A model generated the notes under the pieces. The model worked only from the letters and a program-made list of their open reading frames with translations. It had not been told where the DNA came from and searched no databases. DNA of 64,000 bases, from assembly GCA_022072405.1 (NCBI GenBank), contig JAJVHX010000021.1, forward strand, positions 22,049-86,048, read 5' to 3'. Within the stretch, counting starts at the first letter, position 1. The number at the start of each line of letters is the position of its first letter. The position numbers and the translations under genes are program-made. This DNA comes from Phycisphaerae bacterium (lineage in GTDB: Bacteria; Planctomycetota; Phycisphaerae; UBA1845; CAIVHJ01). Shown piece by piece: positions 36,665-44,081 of this stretch.

Positions 36665-37237
36665 ATGAAATCTCGAGGCAATTACCAAAGAAGAATATGT
36701 AATATTGTAACACTTTATATCACCACATTATTATTATTTATTAGTATATTACTGTGGATTGCTAGTTATCGAGACATTTCCTATACTTTTAGCTCTTTGG
36801 AATCTGGAACTTATAATGATCCCAATGTAATCAGCTTGGATGCCAGAGCTGGTTGCCTATATTGGACGAGCTATTCTAAGGCAGGTTCTCTTTTCCCTGA
36901 TGATGTTTTATACTCATCAGGATTTTCTATGGGTCACTCTTTCGATTATTTCACTTTATGGACACCGGAGGTAACACGATCTTCGATAACGGGATTGATC
37001 TGGGAAGCTCGAATACCAATGTGGATACCAACGGTGATTTTTGGAATATTGCCTTCACTGTGGGCAATGAAATGGTGGCGACGCTATCGAAGACTCAAAA
37101 GGGGACGTTGTACCGTGTGTGGATATAGCCTCTTTGGATTAAACAGTTCTCGTTGTCCCGAATGCGGCACAGAATTCGACCCGGAGTTGTTGAAAAAACT
37201 GCAAACAGCGGAACCAGCCCCCGGCGAAACAGAATAA
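36665..37237 (+). CDS. Membrane protein with planctomycete-type zinc ribbon
   Basis: A 190-residue protein with two hydrophobic helices (VTLYITTLLLFISILLWIA near residue 20 and IPTVIFGILPSLWAM near residue 130), an exterior loop between them, and a cytoplasmic C-terminal zinc ribbon, CTVCGYSLFGLNSSRCPECG. That ribbon after a WWRRYRR-type turn is frequent in Phycisphaerae membrane proteins. It lies 66 bp after the RHS gene and shares the low GC of the RHS tip. Immunity to the tip is possible from position, but the ribbon type is widespread, so a general membrane protein is as likely. Confidence 0.6.
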   Translation: MKSRGNYQRRICNIVTLYITTLLLFISILLWIASYRDISYTFSSLESGTYNDPNVISLDARAGCLYWTSYSKAGSLFPDDVLYSSGFSMGHSFDYFTLWTPEVTRSSITGLIWEARIPMWIPTVIFGILPSLWAMKWWRRYRRLKRGRCTVCGYSLFGLNSSRCPECGTEFDPELLKKLQTAEPAPGETE

Positions 37238-37299
37238 AGAAAGTGTTTGATAATATGAGAGTTACGATGATTTTTCTGGCTTCCCCGAATGAGTTGTGG

Positions 37300-38848
37300 C
37301 GCGCCGTATTAGGGATGTATTAAAATGTTGTCGCCCTTCGCGCTGTTCCAGCGGTGTATCAAAATGTTGTCGCCCTTCCAATCTGGTCTAAAAGAAGTAA
37401 GAAGCGATGAATAGGTGGCTTGAAGGAGACGTACAACTCAAGCTGGATGCTGAGCCATCCAGGAAGTCACTGCCGATAAATAATACAGTTCCGATGTCGA
37501 GTCAAGAGTATTTCGGCAGATGAGTCTGGTCAGGCGGCGGGCTGGTAGTAATGTTTGAGCAGTCCGCCGAGGAATCGTTGGCAGCGAACCGGCTGATCAG
37601 CAGCCGCGGTGGCGTGAGCATCAGAAGTTCTGCACACCGGGCGTTGATGGCGAGGTCGAGTCGAGGGTAGGCCGGTTGGCAGTGGTTGATTGCCGATGCC
37701 CTGATGGGGACGATAACGATTATAGAAGGTGACATATTCGCGGGCGATGTGTTGCAGATGGCTGAGGCCGAAGCACAGGAAATAGTTCAGACACTCGCGT
37801 TTGAAAGAGCCGACCCAGGCTTCAGCGTAAGCATTGGCATTGGGGGCACCGATCGGGGTTTTGATGACTTCAACACCGGACTTCTCCAGAAAACGATCAA
37901 ACGCGGGCGTGAATTTTCCATCGTGGTCCCGAAGGAGAAATCGGGTTTTGAGTCTATGGTTCTTGAACTCTGTCAGTGCATCCTGAGTCTGCCCAGTTAC
38001 CCATCGGGCGTTGGGTTGATAGGTGGGCGGACAGACGAAGACTCTGCGAGTGCCCAGATGAATGAAGAACAGCACATAGGCCACGCGACCGCCCAGGGGC
38101 GTGATGATGCTTTTGGTCAGAAAATCACAGGCTACCAGCGTATTCATGTGCAGTCGCAGAAACTTCCGCCAGGGCGTTTCGAGGTGCAGGTCGGCCCGTA
38201 ACCGCGGCGGAGGGAATATTCCTTTCTCTGCCAAAATGCGGCGGATCGAAGCGTGGCTGATGGAGAGATGAAGCTTGGCCAGTTCGCCCCTGATTCGGCG
38301 GTAACCCCAGGCGATGTTCTCCTTGGAGAGTCGCACGATCAGGCGACGAAGGGTGGAGGGAATCCGCGGGCGGCCGACCCGCTTGGCGGGCTGATCGTTA
38401 CGCTGCTGCCGTAGCCAATGGCGATAGGTGCTGAAAGTGACGATGCCGAGAAACTGCTTGACCTCGTGGTCGAGTTGGCATCCAATGCGGAGGAGTTCGG
38501 ACCGGTCTTCCGGGCTTAGCAGAACCCGATTGCCGCCTAACTTACGCTTCAGGATGCAGACTTGTGCCAGGAGGAAGCGGATCCGGGCATCGCGGCGGGT
38601 TGATCCCAATTCGAAGAGGAGGTGCAGGAGTGCAAAGAGCCGGCGGGGTATGACGAAAAAACCTCGATAGGAACCTGAAAACAAGGATTAACGTGAGAGC
38701 TACATTTTGATACACCGCTGGCCAGCCGGCAAGAGCCATCTATAGGGTCGTTCTCTCTGACCATTTTCTCTCTCGGTTAACAGCTGACGTCGAAACCAGA
38801 ACTTTGCAGGAATTCCCCAATGGTTCAAAATGGTTTGATACGGGGAGA
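37300..38848 (-). mobile_element. Insertion sequence, copy 1 (DDE transposase, IS3/IS481-like)
   Basis: Bounds are those of similarity to copy 2 (44082-45592). A GCGGTGTATCAAAATGTTG sequence near 37351-37370 is inverted at about 38702-38722 as ACATTTTGATACACCGC, giving inner terminal inverted repeats. A shared piece outside them ends near 38848 with a possible outer CGTATCA repeat. The left end is doubled: GTAT(T/C)AAAATGTTGTCGCCC occurs at 37317 and again about 40 bp on. Exact ends and target-site duplication could not be fixed. Confidence 0.75.
37530..38684 (-). CDS. DDE integrase-core transposase (copy 1)
   Basis: A 384-residue single-frame transposase. The N-terminal third carries an HTH (RVGRPRIPSTLRRLIVRLSKEN, then WGYRRIRGELAKLHLSIS). 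The rve-type catalytic core has the first Asp in VACDFLTK, the second in LLRDHDGKF and the Glu in NAYAEAWVGSFKREC, followed by YNRYRPHQGI. A Cys/His-free C-terminal tail follows. It is nearly identical to the copy at 44272. All three catalytic residues are present, so it may be active. Confidence 0.85.
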   Translation of the reverse strand: MFSGSYRGFFVIPRRLFALLHLLFELGSTRRDARIRFLLAQVCILKRKLGGNRVLLSPEDRSELLRIGCQLDHEVKQFLGIVTFSTYRHWLRQQRNDQPAKRVGRPRIPSTLRRLIVRLSKENIAWGYRRIRGELAKLHLSISHASIRRILAEKGIFPPPRLRADLHLETPWRKFLRLHMNTLVACDFLTKSIITPLGGRVAYVLFFIHLGTRRVFVCPPTYQPNARWVTGQTQDALTEFKNHRLKTRFLLRDHDGKFTPAFDRFLEKSGVEVIKTPIGAPNANAYAEAWVGSFKRECLNYFLCFGLSHLQHIAREYVTFYNRYRPHQGIGNQPLPTGLPSTRPRHQRPVCRTSDAHATAAADQPVRCQRFLGGLLKHYYQPAA

Positions 38849-39237
38849 TTTTTACTCCATCGCGAAATCCGGTGGCTTGGGGGTTAACGGGTCACTGGTT
38901 AACACCGCTCAAAATACCTCCCCGCAACTATTTTCCTTCTGGCGATTTACAGAACCCCCTGCCCGGGTAGCGCTCTCGGTTCTGAAGAATACATTCGCAC
39001 GTTCAAACGTAACCCCAGGGGTTCGGTTCGCACCATCGCCCAAAACTCTCAAACTCTCTGACTCTCACAGTTAACACCCCGAACTGGTTAACACGGGGTA
39101 ACGTTCGCACCCCGAATACAACACGAACCTGTTTTGCACATCTATATTGGTAAGAGACCACCATAATTTACACCCAAGTTCTTAGCTGCAGACCGGCGGG
39201 GGTATAATCAGCCAGATTGGATAGAAAGGACCCGACC
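38849..39237. other. Non-coding flank with GGTTAAC motifs
   Basis: No gene. GGTTAAC or close variants recur at about 38880, 38897, 39070 and 39087, and a block at 39104-39152 is repeated at 41334-41382. An AAAGGA before the methyltransferase ATG (39238) is the only translational signal. Possibly the left flank of a mobile unit that carries the methyltransferase. Confidence 0.4.
39104..39152. repeat. Interspersed 49-bp repeat, copy 1
   Basis: Begins TTCGCACCCCGAATACAACA and continues through CGAACC to a TTTTGCA-AT-rich end. It recurs with few changes at 41334-41382. Both copies lie 85-290 bp before a plus-strand gene. It may be a shared promoter or a recombination site. Confidence 0.5.
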
Positions 39238-39996
39238 ATGGACCTGGGCATGGATATGTGGAAATACTATGGCATCACCCACACTGATCACACGGTGATG
39301 AATCCCTTGAGCCTGGAAAAGACCCGCGAGCTTGTGGGTCTCTTGCAGCTAGCGGAGGGCGGGCGCGTCTTGGACGTAGCCTGTGGCAAAGCAGAGTTCC
39401 TCTGCCTCATAGCCGAGGCTTACGGCGTAACGGCTACGGGCATCGAGCTTTCTCCCTACACTATCGAGGCGGCCCGCAAGAACGTGGAAATCCGGGGCCT
39501 GGCCGACCGCATCGAGTTGCTCCACACGGACGGCGGCAAGTACGAGCCGAATGCGCCGAAGAGTCTGGACCTGGCTTCCTGCATCGGAGCCTCCTGGGTG
39601 TACCAGAATCACAGGGGCACGCTGGAGGCCCTGACGAAGATGGCCCGGCCAGGCGGTCTGGTGCTGGTCGGCGAGCCGTTCTGGATAACCGACCCCGACC
39701 CGGAATACCTGAAGCTCACGGGCGTTGATCCCAACCTGTGGGGTTCCCATGCCGGGAACGTGTCCATTGGCGAAGATGTGGGCCTTACTCTCCTCTATAC
39801 TCTGATAGCCAATCCGGACGATTGGGACCGCTACGAAGGGCTCCAATGGCAGGCTGCGGCGCGATACGCCGCCGACCATCCAGACGATCCCGACGTTGAG
39901 GCTCTGCTTCGCAGCACCCGCATGAGTCGCGACGCCTATCTCCGCTGGGGACGCAACTGCCTGGGCTGGGCTATGTACCTTTTTCGAAAACCCTGA
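39238..39996 (+). CDS. Class I SAM-dependent methyltransferase
   Basis: A 252-residue small-molecule-type methyltransferase. Motif I is RVLDVACGKAEFLCLIAE, motif II is TGIELSP, and LASCIGASWVYQNHRGTLEAL with ARPGGLVLVGEPFW marks the later strands. Start at 39238 after AAAGGA; a TTG at 39217 is less likely. Codon use is GC-rich, unlike the IS-flank DNA around it. It lies between the two IS copies and divergent (tail to tail) from fic. Substrate not predictable. Confidence 0.8.
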   Translation: MDLGMDMWKYYGITHTDHTVMNPLSLEKTRELVGLLQLAEGGRVLDVACGKAEFLCLIAEAYGVTATGIELSPYTIEAARKNVEIRGLADRIELLHTDGGKYEPNAPKSLDLASCIGASWVYQNHRGTLEALTKMARPGGLVLVGEPFWITDPDPEYLKLTGVDPNLWGSHAGNVSIGEDVGLTLLYTLIANPDDWDRYEGLQWQAAARYAADHPDDPDVEALLRSTRMSRDAYLRWGRNCLGWAMYLFRKP

Positions 39997-40036
39997 AACC
40001 AGGACTTGGAAGAGAACGTGTCCGACCTAGGATCAC

Positions 40037-41191
40037 TCACTTCGGAAGATTGGTCCGTTCAATAACCCGCAAGATTGGTTTGGCCAGGAATAATTGTCCC
40101 CAGGAGCGGCCCGTGGTTTCTTCCAGCATGCCTATCTTTTGCAGCTGCGTAACCGCTTTGCGGGCGGTGGGGTTGGAGGTTTTCAGTAGTTTGGCTGCTC
40201 GGGCGACGGTGATATAGGGATTGAGAAACAGTTGATCAAGCAGCATCAAAGCTTTGGCGTGATCGCGCAAGCGCAGGCGGTACAGCTCCCGTAGCGCCAT
40301 CAAGCGGCCGGCACGCTGAATCGCTTCACGAGCGGTTTCTTCGACACCCACCAGAAAATATCGAATCCAGCCAGCCCAATCGCCGTGTGTTCTGACGGAT
40401 TGCAGCCGCTCATAATATTCTCGCCGGTTGGCTTCTATGTAGGCGGACAAATAGAGCAAGGGTTGCGAGAGTCGCTCCCGTTCGATCAAGAACAGCGTGA
40501 TGAGCAAGCGTCCCACTCGACCGTTGCCGTCCAGAAACGGGTGGATGGCTTCAAACTGCTCGTGCATCAAGGCGCACTGCACCAGATCGGGAATCTGATC
40601 GCGCTGGTGTAAAAATCGTTCCCAATCAGACAGTGCCTGGGTCATTTCGTCCGGCGGGGGTGGCACATAGGTGGCGGTGGTGGGTGTACTGCCCGTGGGA
40701 CCGACCCAGTTTTGCGAGCGGCGAAATTCACCGGGCGTGGCCTGCTCACCGCGAACCCCTTTCATCAACTCCGCATGTAATTGTCGTACCAGCCGGAGAC
40801 TCAGCGGCAATTTGCTAAGTCCGCGTATGCCGCGCTCCAGAGCACGGATGTAGTTGCGCACTTCCCGCACATCATCCGGATCGCGCTCGGCGGCGCCCGG
40901 CTGGACTTCTTCCAGCAGAAGCTCGGCCAGATTTGTTTTGGTTCCTTCAATGCGCGATGACAGAACCGCTTCGCGTTGAACATAGGGAATGATCAGCAAA
41001 TGGGGATTGGGCAGGTGACGCCCGAGGCCCGACAACTCGCTCAGGGCGGCGTCGGCCTTGGAAAGTAGCAAGGTCAGTTCCTGGCTATATTCCAACCTGG
41101 GCGGCAGCGGCGTTGGAACAAAGGCCCAGAAGCCTCCGGCTGCCTTGACCAATCGACCCGTATCAGGTGATTTGAATTGTTTGGGGTCCAT
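40037..41191 (-). CDS. Fic-domain AMP transferase with C-terminal winged helix
   Basis: A 384-residue Fic protein that transfers AMP from ATP to target hydroxyls. The active-site loop HPFLDGNGRVGR is at residues 217-228 with the catalytic His 217. The inhibitory motif SSRIEG (residues 78-83) lies N-terminal, so it is a class II, self-inhibited Fic. Residues about 310-380 form a winged HTH (TVARAAKLLKTSNPTARKAVTQL) suited to autoregulation. A perfect 10-bp inverted repeat lies 41-74 bp upstream of the start. It resembles SoFic in layout. No toxin partner is needed for this class. Confidence 0.9.
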   Translation of the reverse strand: MDPKQFKSPDTGRLVKAAGGFWAFVPTPLPPRLEYSQELTLLLSKADAALSELSGLGRHLPNPHLLIIPYVQREAVLSSRIEGTKTNLAELLLEEVQPGAAERDPDDVREVRNYIRALERGIRGLSKLPLSLRLVRQLHAELMKGVRGEQATPGEFRRSQNWVGPTGSTPTTATYVPPPPDEMTQALSDWERFLHQRDQIPDLVQCALMHEQFEAIHPFLDGNGRVGRLLITLFLIERERLSQPLLYLSAYIEANRREYYERLQSVRTHGDWAGWIRYFLVGVEETAREAIQRAGRLMALRELYRLRLRDHAKALMLLDQLFLNPYITVARAAKLLKTSNPTARKAVTQLQKIGMLEETTGRSWGQLFLAKPILRVIERTNLPK

Positions 41192-41231
41192 GAGAGTTAC
41201 GCCTGGTAATCGTCATTTGAGGTTTCAAATA

Positions 41232-41265
41232 CCTTTGAAAGTAAACGGCTATATTCTTTCAAAGG
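41232..41265. promoter_or_regulatory. Inverted-repeat operator of fic
   Basis: CCTTTGAAAG (41232-41241) and CTTTCAAAGG (41256-41265) are perfect inverted copies around a 14-nt spacer. Further half-sites are TTTCAAA at 41223 and CTTTCAAAG at 41287. The array sits directly upstream of the fic start, whose product has a winged HTH, so self-binding is the simplest reading. Confidence 0.65.
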
Positions 41266-41333
41266 TTTCGCAGAATTGCAAGTCTGCTTTCAAAGCGGAA
41301 TGGGGCTTGGGGTGTAAACCGTTTGGAAAATTA

Positions 41334-41382
41334 TTCGCACCCCCGAATACAACACGAACCGCTTTTGCATATATTATGGGTA
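41334..41382. repeat. Interspersed 49-bp repeat, copy 2
   Basis: Counterpart of 39104-39152, with one extra C in the first C-run and small changes in the AT-rich end. It lies 289 bp upstream of the recombinase cassette. Same orientation as copy 1; 2,230 bp apart, enclosing the methyltransferase and fic genes. Confidence 0.5.
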
Positions 41383-41670
41383 TAGACTGCCGGACGATCG
41401 ACTGAGCGCCAAGCGCAGGTCGGCGTGGGCTCTTTTGGGAGAACCACGCCATGCGACCAGCACCGGACGATCCAATTCTTCTAACTTCCCACCTGCGATT
41501 ACTCGAACTGACTGATATTCTGGCCTGCGGGATCGCTCGTTTACGCCAATCTCCCACTATTGGCGCTGAAAGTAGCCAATTTTCGGCAAAATCCTTACCA
41601 ACCGGCCTTGATGTTGACGAGCCAAGTCGCCCTGATGGTCGGGTGTGTCAACCTGAGAGGAGGATTAAGC

Positions 41671-42177
41671 ATGCCCATTGATGTTGAGGCTGCGGTGAAG
41701 GTTCTGAGTGATCTGCCGGTCACGCGGCTTCGAGAGCGTTATGCCGAGGTCTTCGGTGAGCCGACGCGGTCATTCAATAAACAGCATCTGATCAAACGAA
41801 TCACCTGGAGACTGCAGGCCATTCGTGAGGGTGATCTCTCCGAGCGGGCACGGCGCCGGGCCCGCGAACTAGCCAACGACGCCGACTTGCGTATCAGACC
41901 TCCCGTTGCACCAACAGATGCAAACGATAACACCCCTACAGCCACATCGCCGTTCCGAGTCAAACCCGACGATCGCCTTCCCACGGCGGGTACGCTTCTG
42001 AAACGCGCATACAAAGGTCAAATGATCCACGTTCGTGTTCTACCACAGGGCTTTGAGTTTAATGGAGAGGTTTACCGCTCATTATCGGCTATTGCTCATA
42101 AGATTACTGGTTCACATTGGAATGGTTACCGCTTTTTCCAATTACCAAAACCCCGTAAGGAGGCGGTGATCCAATGA
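41671..42177 (+). CDS. DUF2924 protein
   Basis: A 168-residue protein with the DUF2924 layout: LRERYAEVFGEPTRSFNKQHLIKRITWRLQ at the N-terminus and a C-terminal LKRAYKGQMIHVRVLPQGFEFNGEVYRSLSAIAHKITG segment resembling a small DNA-modifying-enzyme-associated fold. ATG at 41671 after AGGAGGA. In planctomycetes it regularly precedes a large serine recombinase, which it overlaps by 4 nt here. Function unknown; probable accessory factor for the recombinase. Confidence 0.8.
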   Translation: MPIDVEAAVKVLSDLPVTRLRERYAEVFGEPTRSFNKQHLIKRITWRLQAIREGDLSERARRRARELANDADLRIRPPVAPTDANDNTPTATSPFRVKPDDRLPTAGTLLKRAYKGQMIHVRVLPQGFEFNGEVYRSLSAIAHKITGSHWNGYRFFQLPKPRKEAVIQ

Positions 42178-43535
42178 GTCGCAATGGAAACGGCCAAGCT
42201 CGAACGTGTCAGCCCATTCGCTGCGCGATTTATACGCGCAAGAGCACAGAGGAGGGGTTGGAGCAGGAGTTCAACTCACTGGATGCCCAGCGCGAAGCAG
42301 CCGAGGCTTATATCGCCAGCCAGCTCCATGAGGGTTGGGTCTGCCTGCCGGATCATTATGACGATGGTGGTTTTACAGGTGCGAACATGGAGCGTCCAGC
42401 CTTGCAACGCCTGTTCGATAACATCCAGGCAGAGCAGATCGACTGCGTGGTGGTGTACAAGGTCGATCGTTTGAGTCGATCGCTGATGGATTTTGCCCGG
42501 ATGATGGAAATCTTCGAGAAGCATCGGGTTTCCTTTGTATCAGTCACCCAGCAATTTAATACCACTCATTCCATGGGCCGGTTGACGCTCAACATTCTGC
42601 TGTCATTTGCCCAGTTTGAACGGGAGATCATCTCCGAACGCACCCGGGATAAAATTGCGGCTGCACGCCGCAAAGGTAAATGGTCCGGCGGGATGCCAGT
42701 CTTGGGCTATGATGTTGATCCGCATAACCTGAAATTAGTGGTGAACGATGCCGAGGCTGAGCGGGTTCGGGAGATCTTCAATCTGTACGTCGAAAAACAG
42801 TCACTGATTCAAACCGCCAAACTGTTGAACGAGCGCGGCTGGACTACGAAGCACTGGACGACCCGCAAAGGAACGACTCGCGGCGGCCAGCCATTTGATA
42901 AACAGATCCTCCATCGATTGCTGACTAACGTGACTTACTTCGGCCAGGTGCGCTACAAGGATGAGATCCACAAGGGCGAGCACGAGGCCATTGTCGATGA
43001 ACCGATCTGGCAAAGCGTGCAGCGGATGGTGCAAAGCAATGGTCGAACCGGCGGAATGCATCTTCACAACAAGTATGGTGCACTACTCAAAGGAATGGTT
43101 TATTGCAAACCGTGTGCGTCCATGATGGGCCATTCCTATACCGTGAAAAAAGGTCACCGCTGCTATCGTTATTACGTCTGTTACACGGCCCAGAAGCAGG
43201 GATGGCATGCCTGTCCCTCGAAAGCGCTGCCCGCCGAGGAGATCGAGCGGTTTGTCATCGAGCAGATCCGAGCGATGGGCAATGATCCGCAGGTCCGGGC
43301 CATGACTTTGGAGCAGATCCGCGAGCAACAACCCCAGGTGAGTAAAGCAGAGGTCGATGCAGCGCTGGCGGCATTCGATCCGCTGTGGGACACGCTCAGC
43401 CCGCGTGAACAGGCTCGGGTTATACGGCTACTGGTGAAGCGCGTGGACTACGACGGCGCAAATGGCAAGGTCGCCATCACGTTTCATGAGACGGGAGGCT
43501 GGAGACCGGAGGTCGGAGGAAAAGATCACCCATGA
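42174..43535 (+). CDS. Large serine recombinase
   Basis: A 453-residue site-specific recombinase. The resolvase domain begins YTRKSTEEGLEQEFNSLDAQ, with the nucleophilic Ser in RKSTE, and continues YKVDRLSRSLMDF and ISERTRDKIAAARRKG. The Recombinase domain (LLTNVTYFGQVRYKDEIHKG) and a zinc ribbon (CKPC ... CYTAQKQGWHAC) follow. No long coiled coil is seen, so it is at the short end for phage integrases. Operon with the genes on either side (4-nt overlaps). It may mobilise the cassette itself; attachment sites were not identified. Confidence 0.9.
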   Translation: MSRNGNGQARTCQPIRCAIYTRKSTEEGLEQEFNSLDAQREAAEAYIASQLHEGWVCLPDHYDDGGFTGANMERPALQRLFDNIQAEQIDCVVVYKVDRLSRSLMDFARMMEIFEKHRVSFVSVTQQFNTTHSMGRLTLNILLSFAQFEREIISERTRDKIAAARRKGKWSGGMPVLGYDVDPHNLKLVVNDAEAERVREIFNLYVEKQSLIQTAKLLNERGWTTKHWTTRKGTTRGGQPFDKQILHRLLTNVTYFGQVRYKDEIHKGEHEAIVDEPIWQSVQRMVQSNGRTGGMHLHNKYGALLKGMVYCKPCASMMGHSYTVKKGHRCYRYYVCYTAQKQGWHACPSKALPAEEIERFVIEQIRAMGNDPQVRAMTLEQIREQQPQVSKAEVDAALAAFDPLWDTLSPREQARVIRLLVKRVDYDGANGKVAITFHETGGWRPEVGGKDHP

Positions 43536-44002
43536 ATCCTTCTCTCCATTCCAACCAGCTGTCTCCAGCCTCCAGCCTACAGTCTTCTTTGACGGTTGAA
43601 TTCAAAGTCCATTTCGGTCGTGGTGCGGCCGGGAAGCGTGAGGTGCGACTGGGCGACGCGCCGCCTCGACCCGATTTGCCGCCGGGTAATATCCCGCGTA
43701 TTACTCGGCTGATGGCCCTGGCGATTCACTGCGATGAATTGATTCGTCGCGGCGAGGTGGCTGATTATGCCGACCTGGCAAGGCTGGGCCACGTCACCCG
43801 GGCGCGAATGACCCAGATCATGAACCTACTCAATCTGGCGCCGGATATCCAGGAGGAAATCCTCTTCCTGCCCCGCACGACCAGCGGCCCCGATCCCATT
43901 CGCGAGCGTGAGGTCCGACCGATGGTTGTTATTTCTAACTGGAGGCAACAGCGTAAGTTGTGGCGACAACTCATGGCCAAACAACCTATACCGGCCGCGT
44001 GA
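43532..44002 (+). CDS. HTH protein of recombinase cassette
   Basis: A 156-residue protein with a central HTH, GEVADYADLARLGHVTRARMTQIMNLLNL, similar to a ParB/KorB-type motif. The first 25 residues are Ser/Pro-rich. It overlaps the recombinase by 4 nt and completes the three-gene unit seen in many planctomycetes. It probably binds DNA to control or direct the recombinase; unproven. Confidence 0.7.
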   Translation: MNPSLHSNQLSPASSLQSSLTVEFKVHFGRGAAGKREVRLGDAPPRPDLPPGNIPRITRLMALAIHCDELIRRGEVADYADLARLGHVTRARMTQIMNLLNLAPDIQEEILFLPRTTSGPDPIREREVRPMVVISNWRQQRKLWRQLMAKQPIPAA

Positions 44003-44081
44003 CAAATTATTTCCAAGTGGATATAATTAGGTTTTTGTACGGTATTGCTTCTTACAGTGAGCGGCCACTATGAATATCTCC

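Larger units (their letters stand above)
41192..41670. other. Regulatory gap between fic and recombinase cassette
   Basis: No gene is accepted here. It holds the TTTCAAA/TTTGAAA cluster in front of fic, the second 49-bp repeat, and GAGAGGAGGA just before the ATG at 41671. Open frames at 41451 and 41560 lack start signals of their own. Confidence 0.5.

Noticed and set aside
37686..38201. Plus-strand frames opposite both transposases (also 44293-45084)
   Set aside because: Antisense shadows; similar to each other only because the IS copies are.
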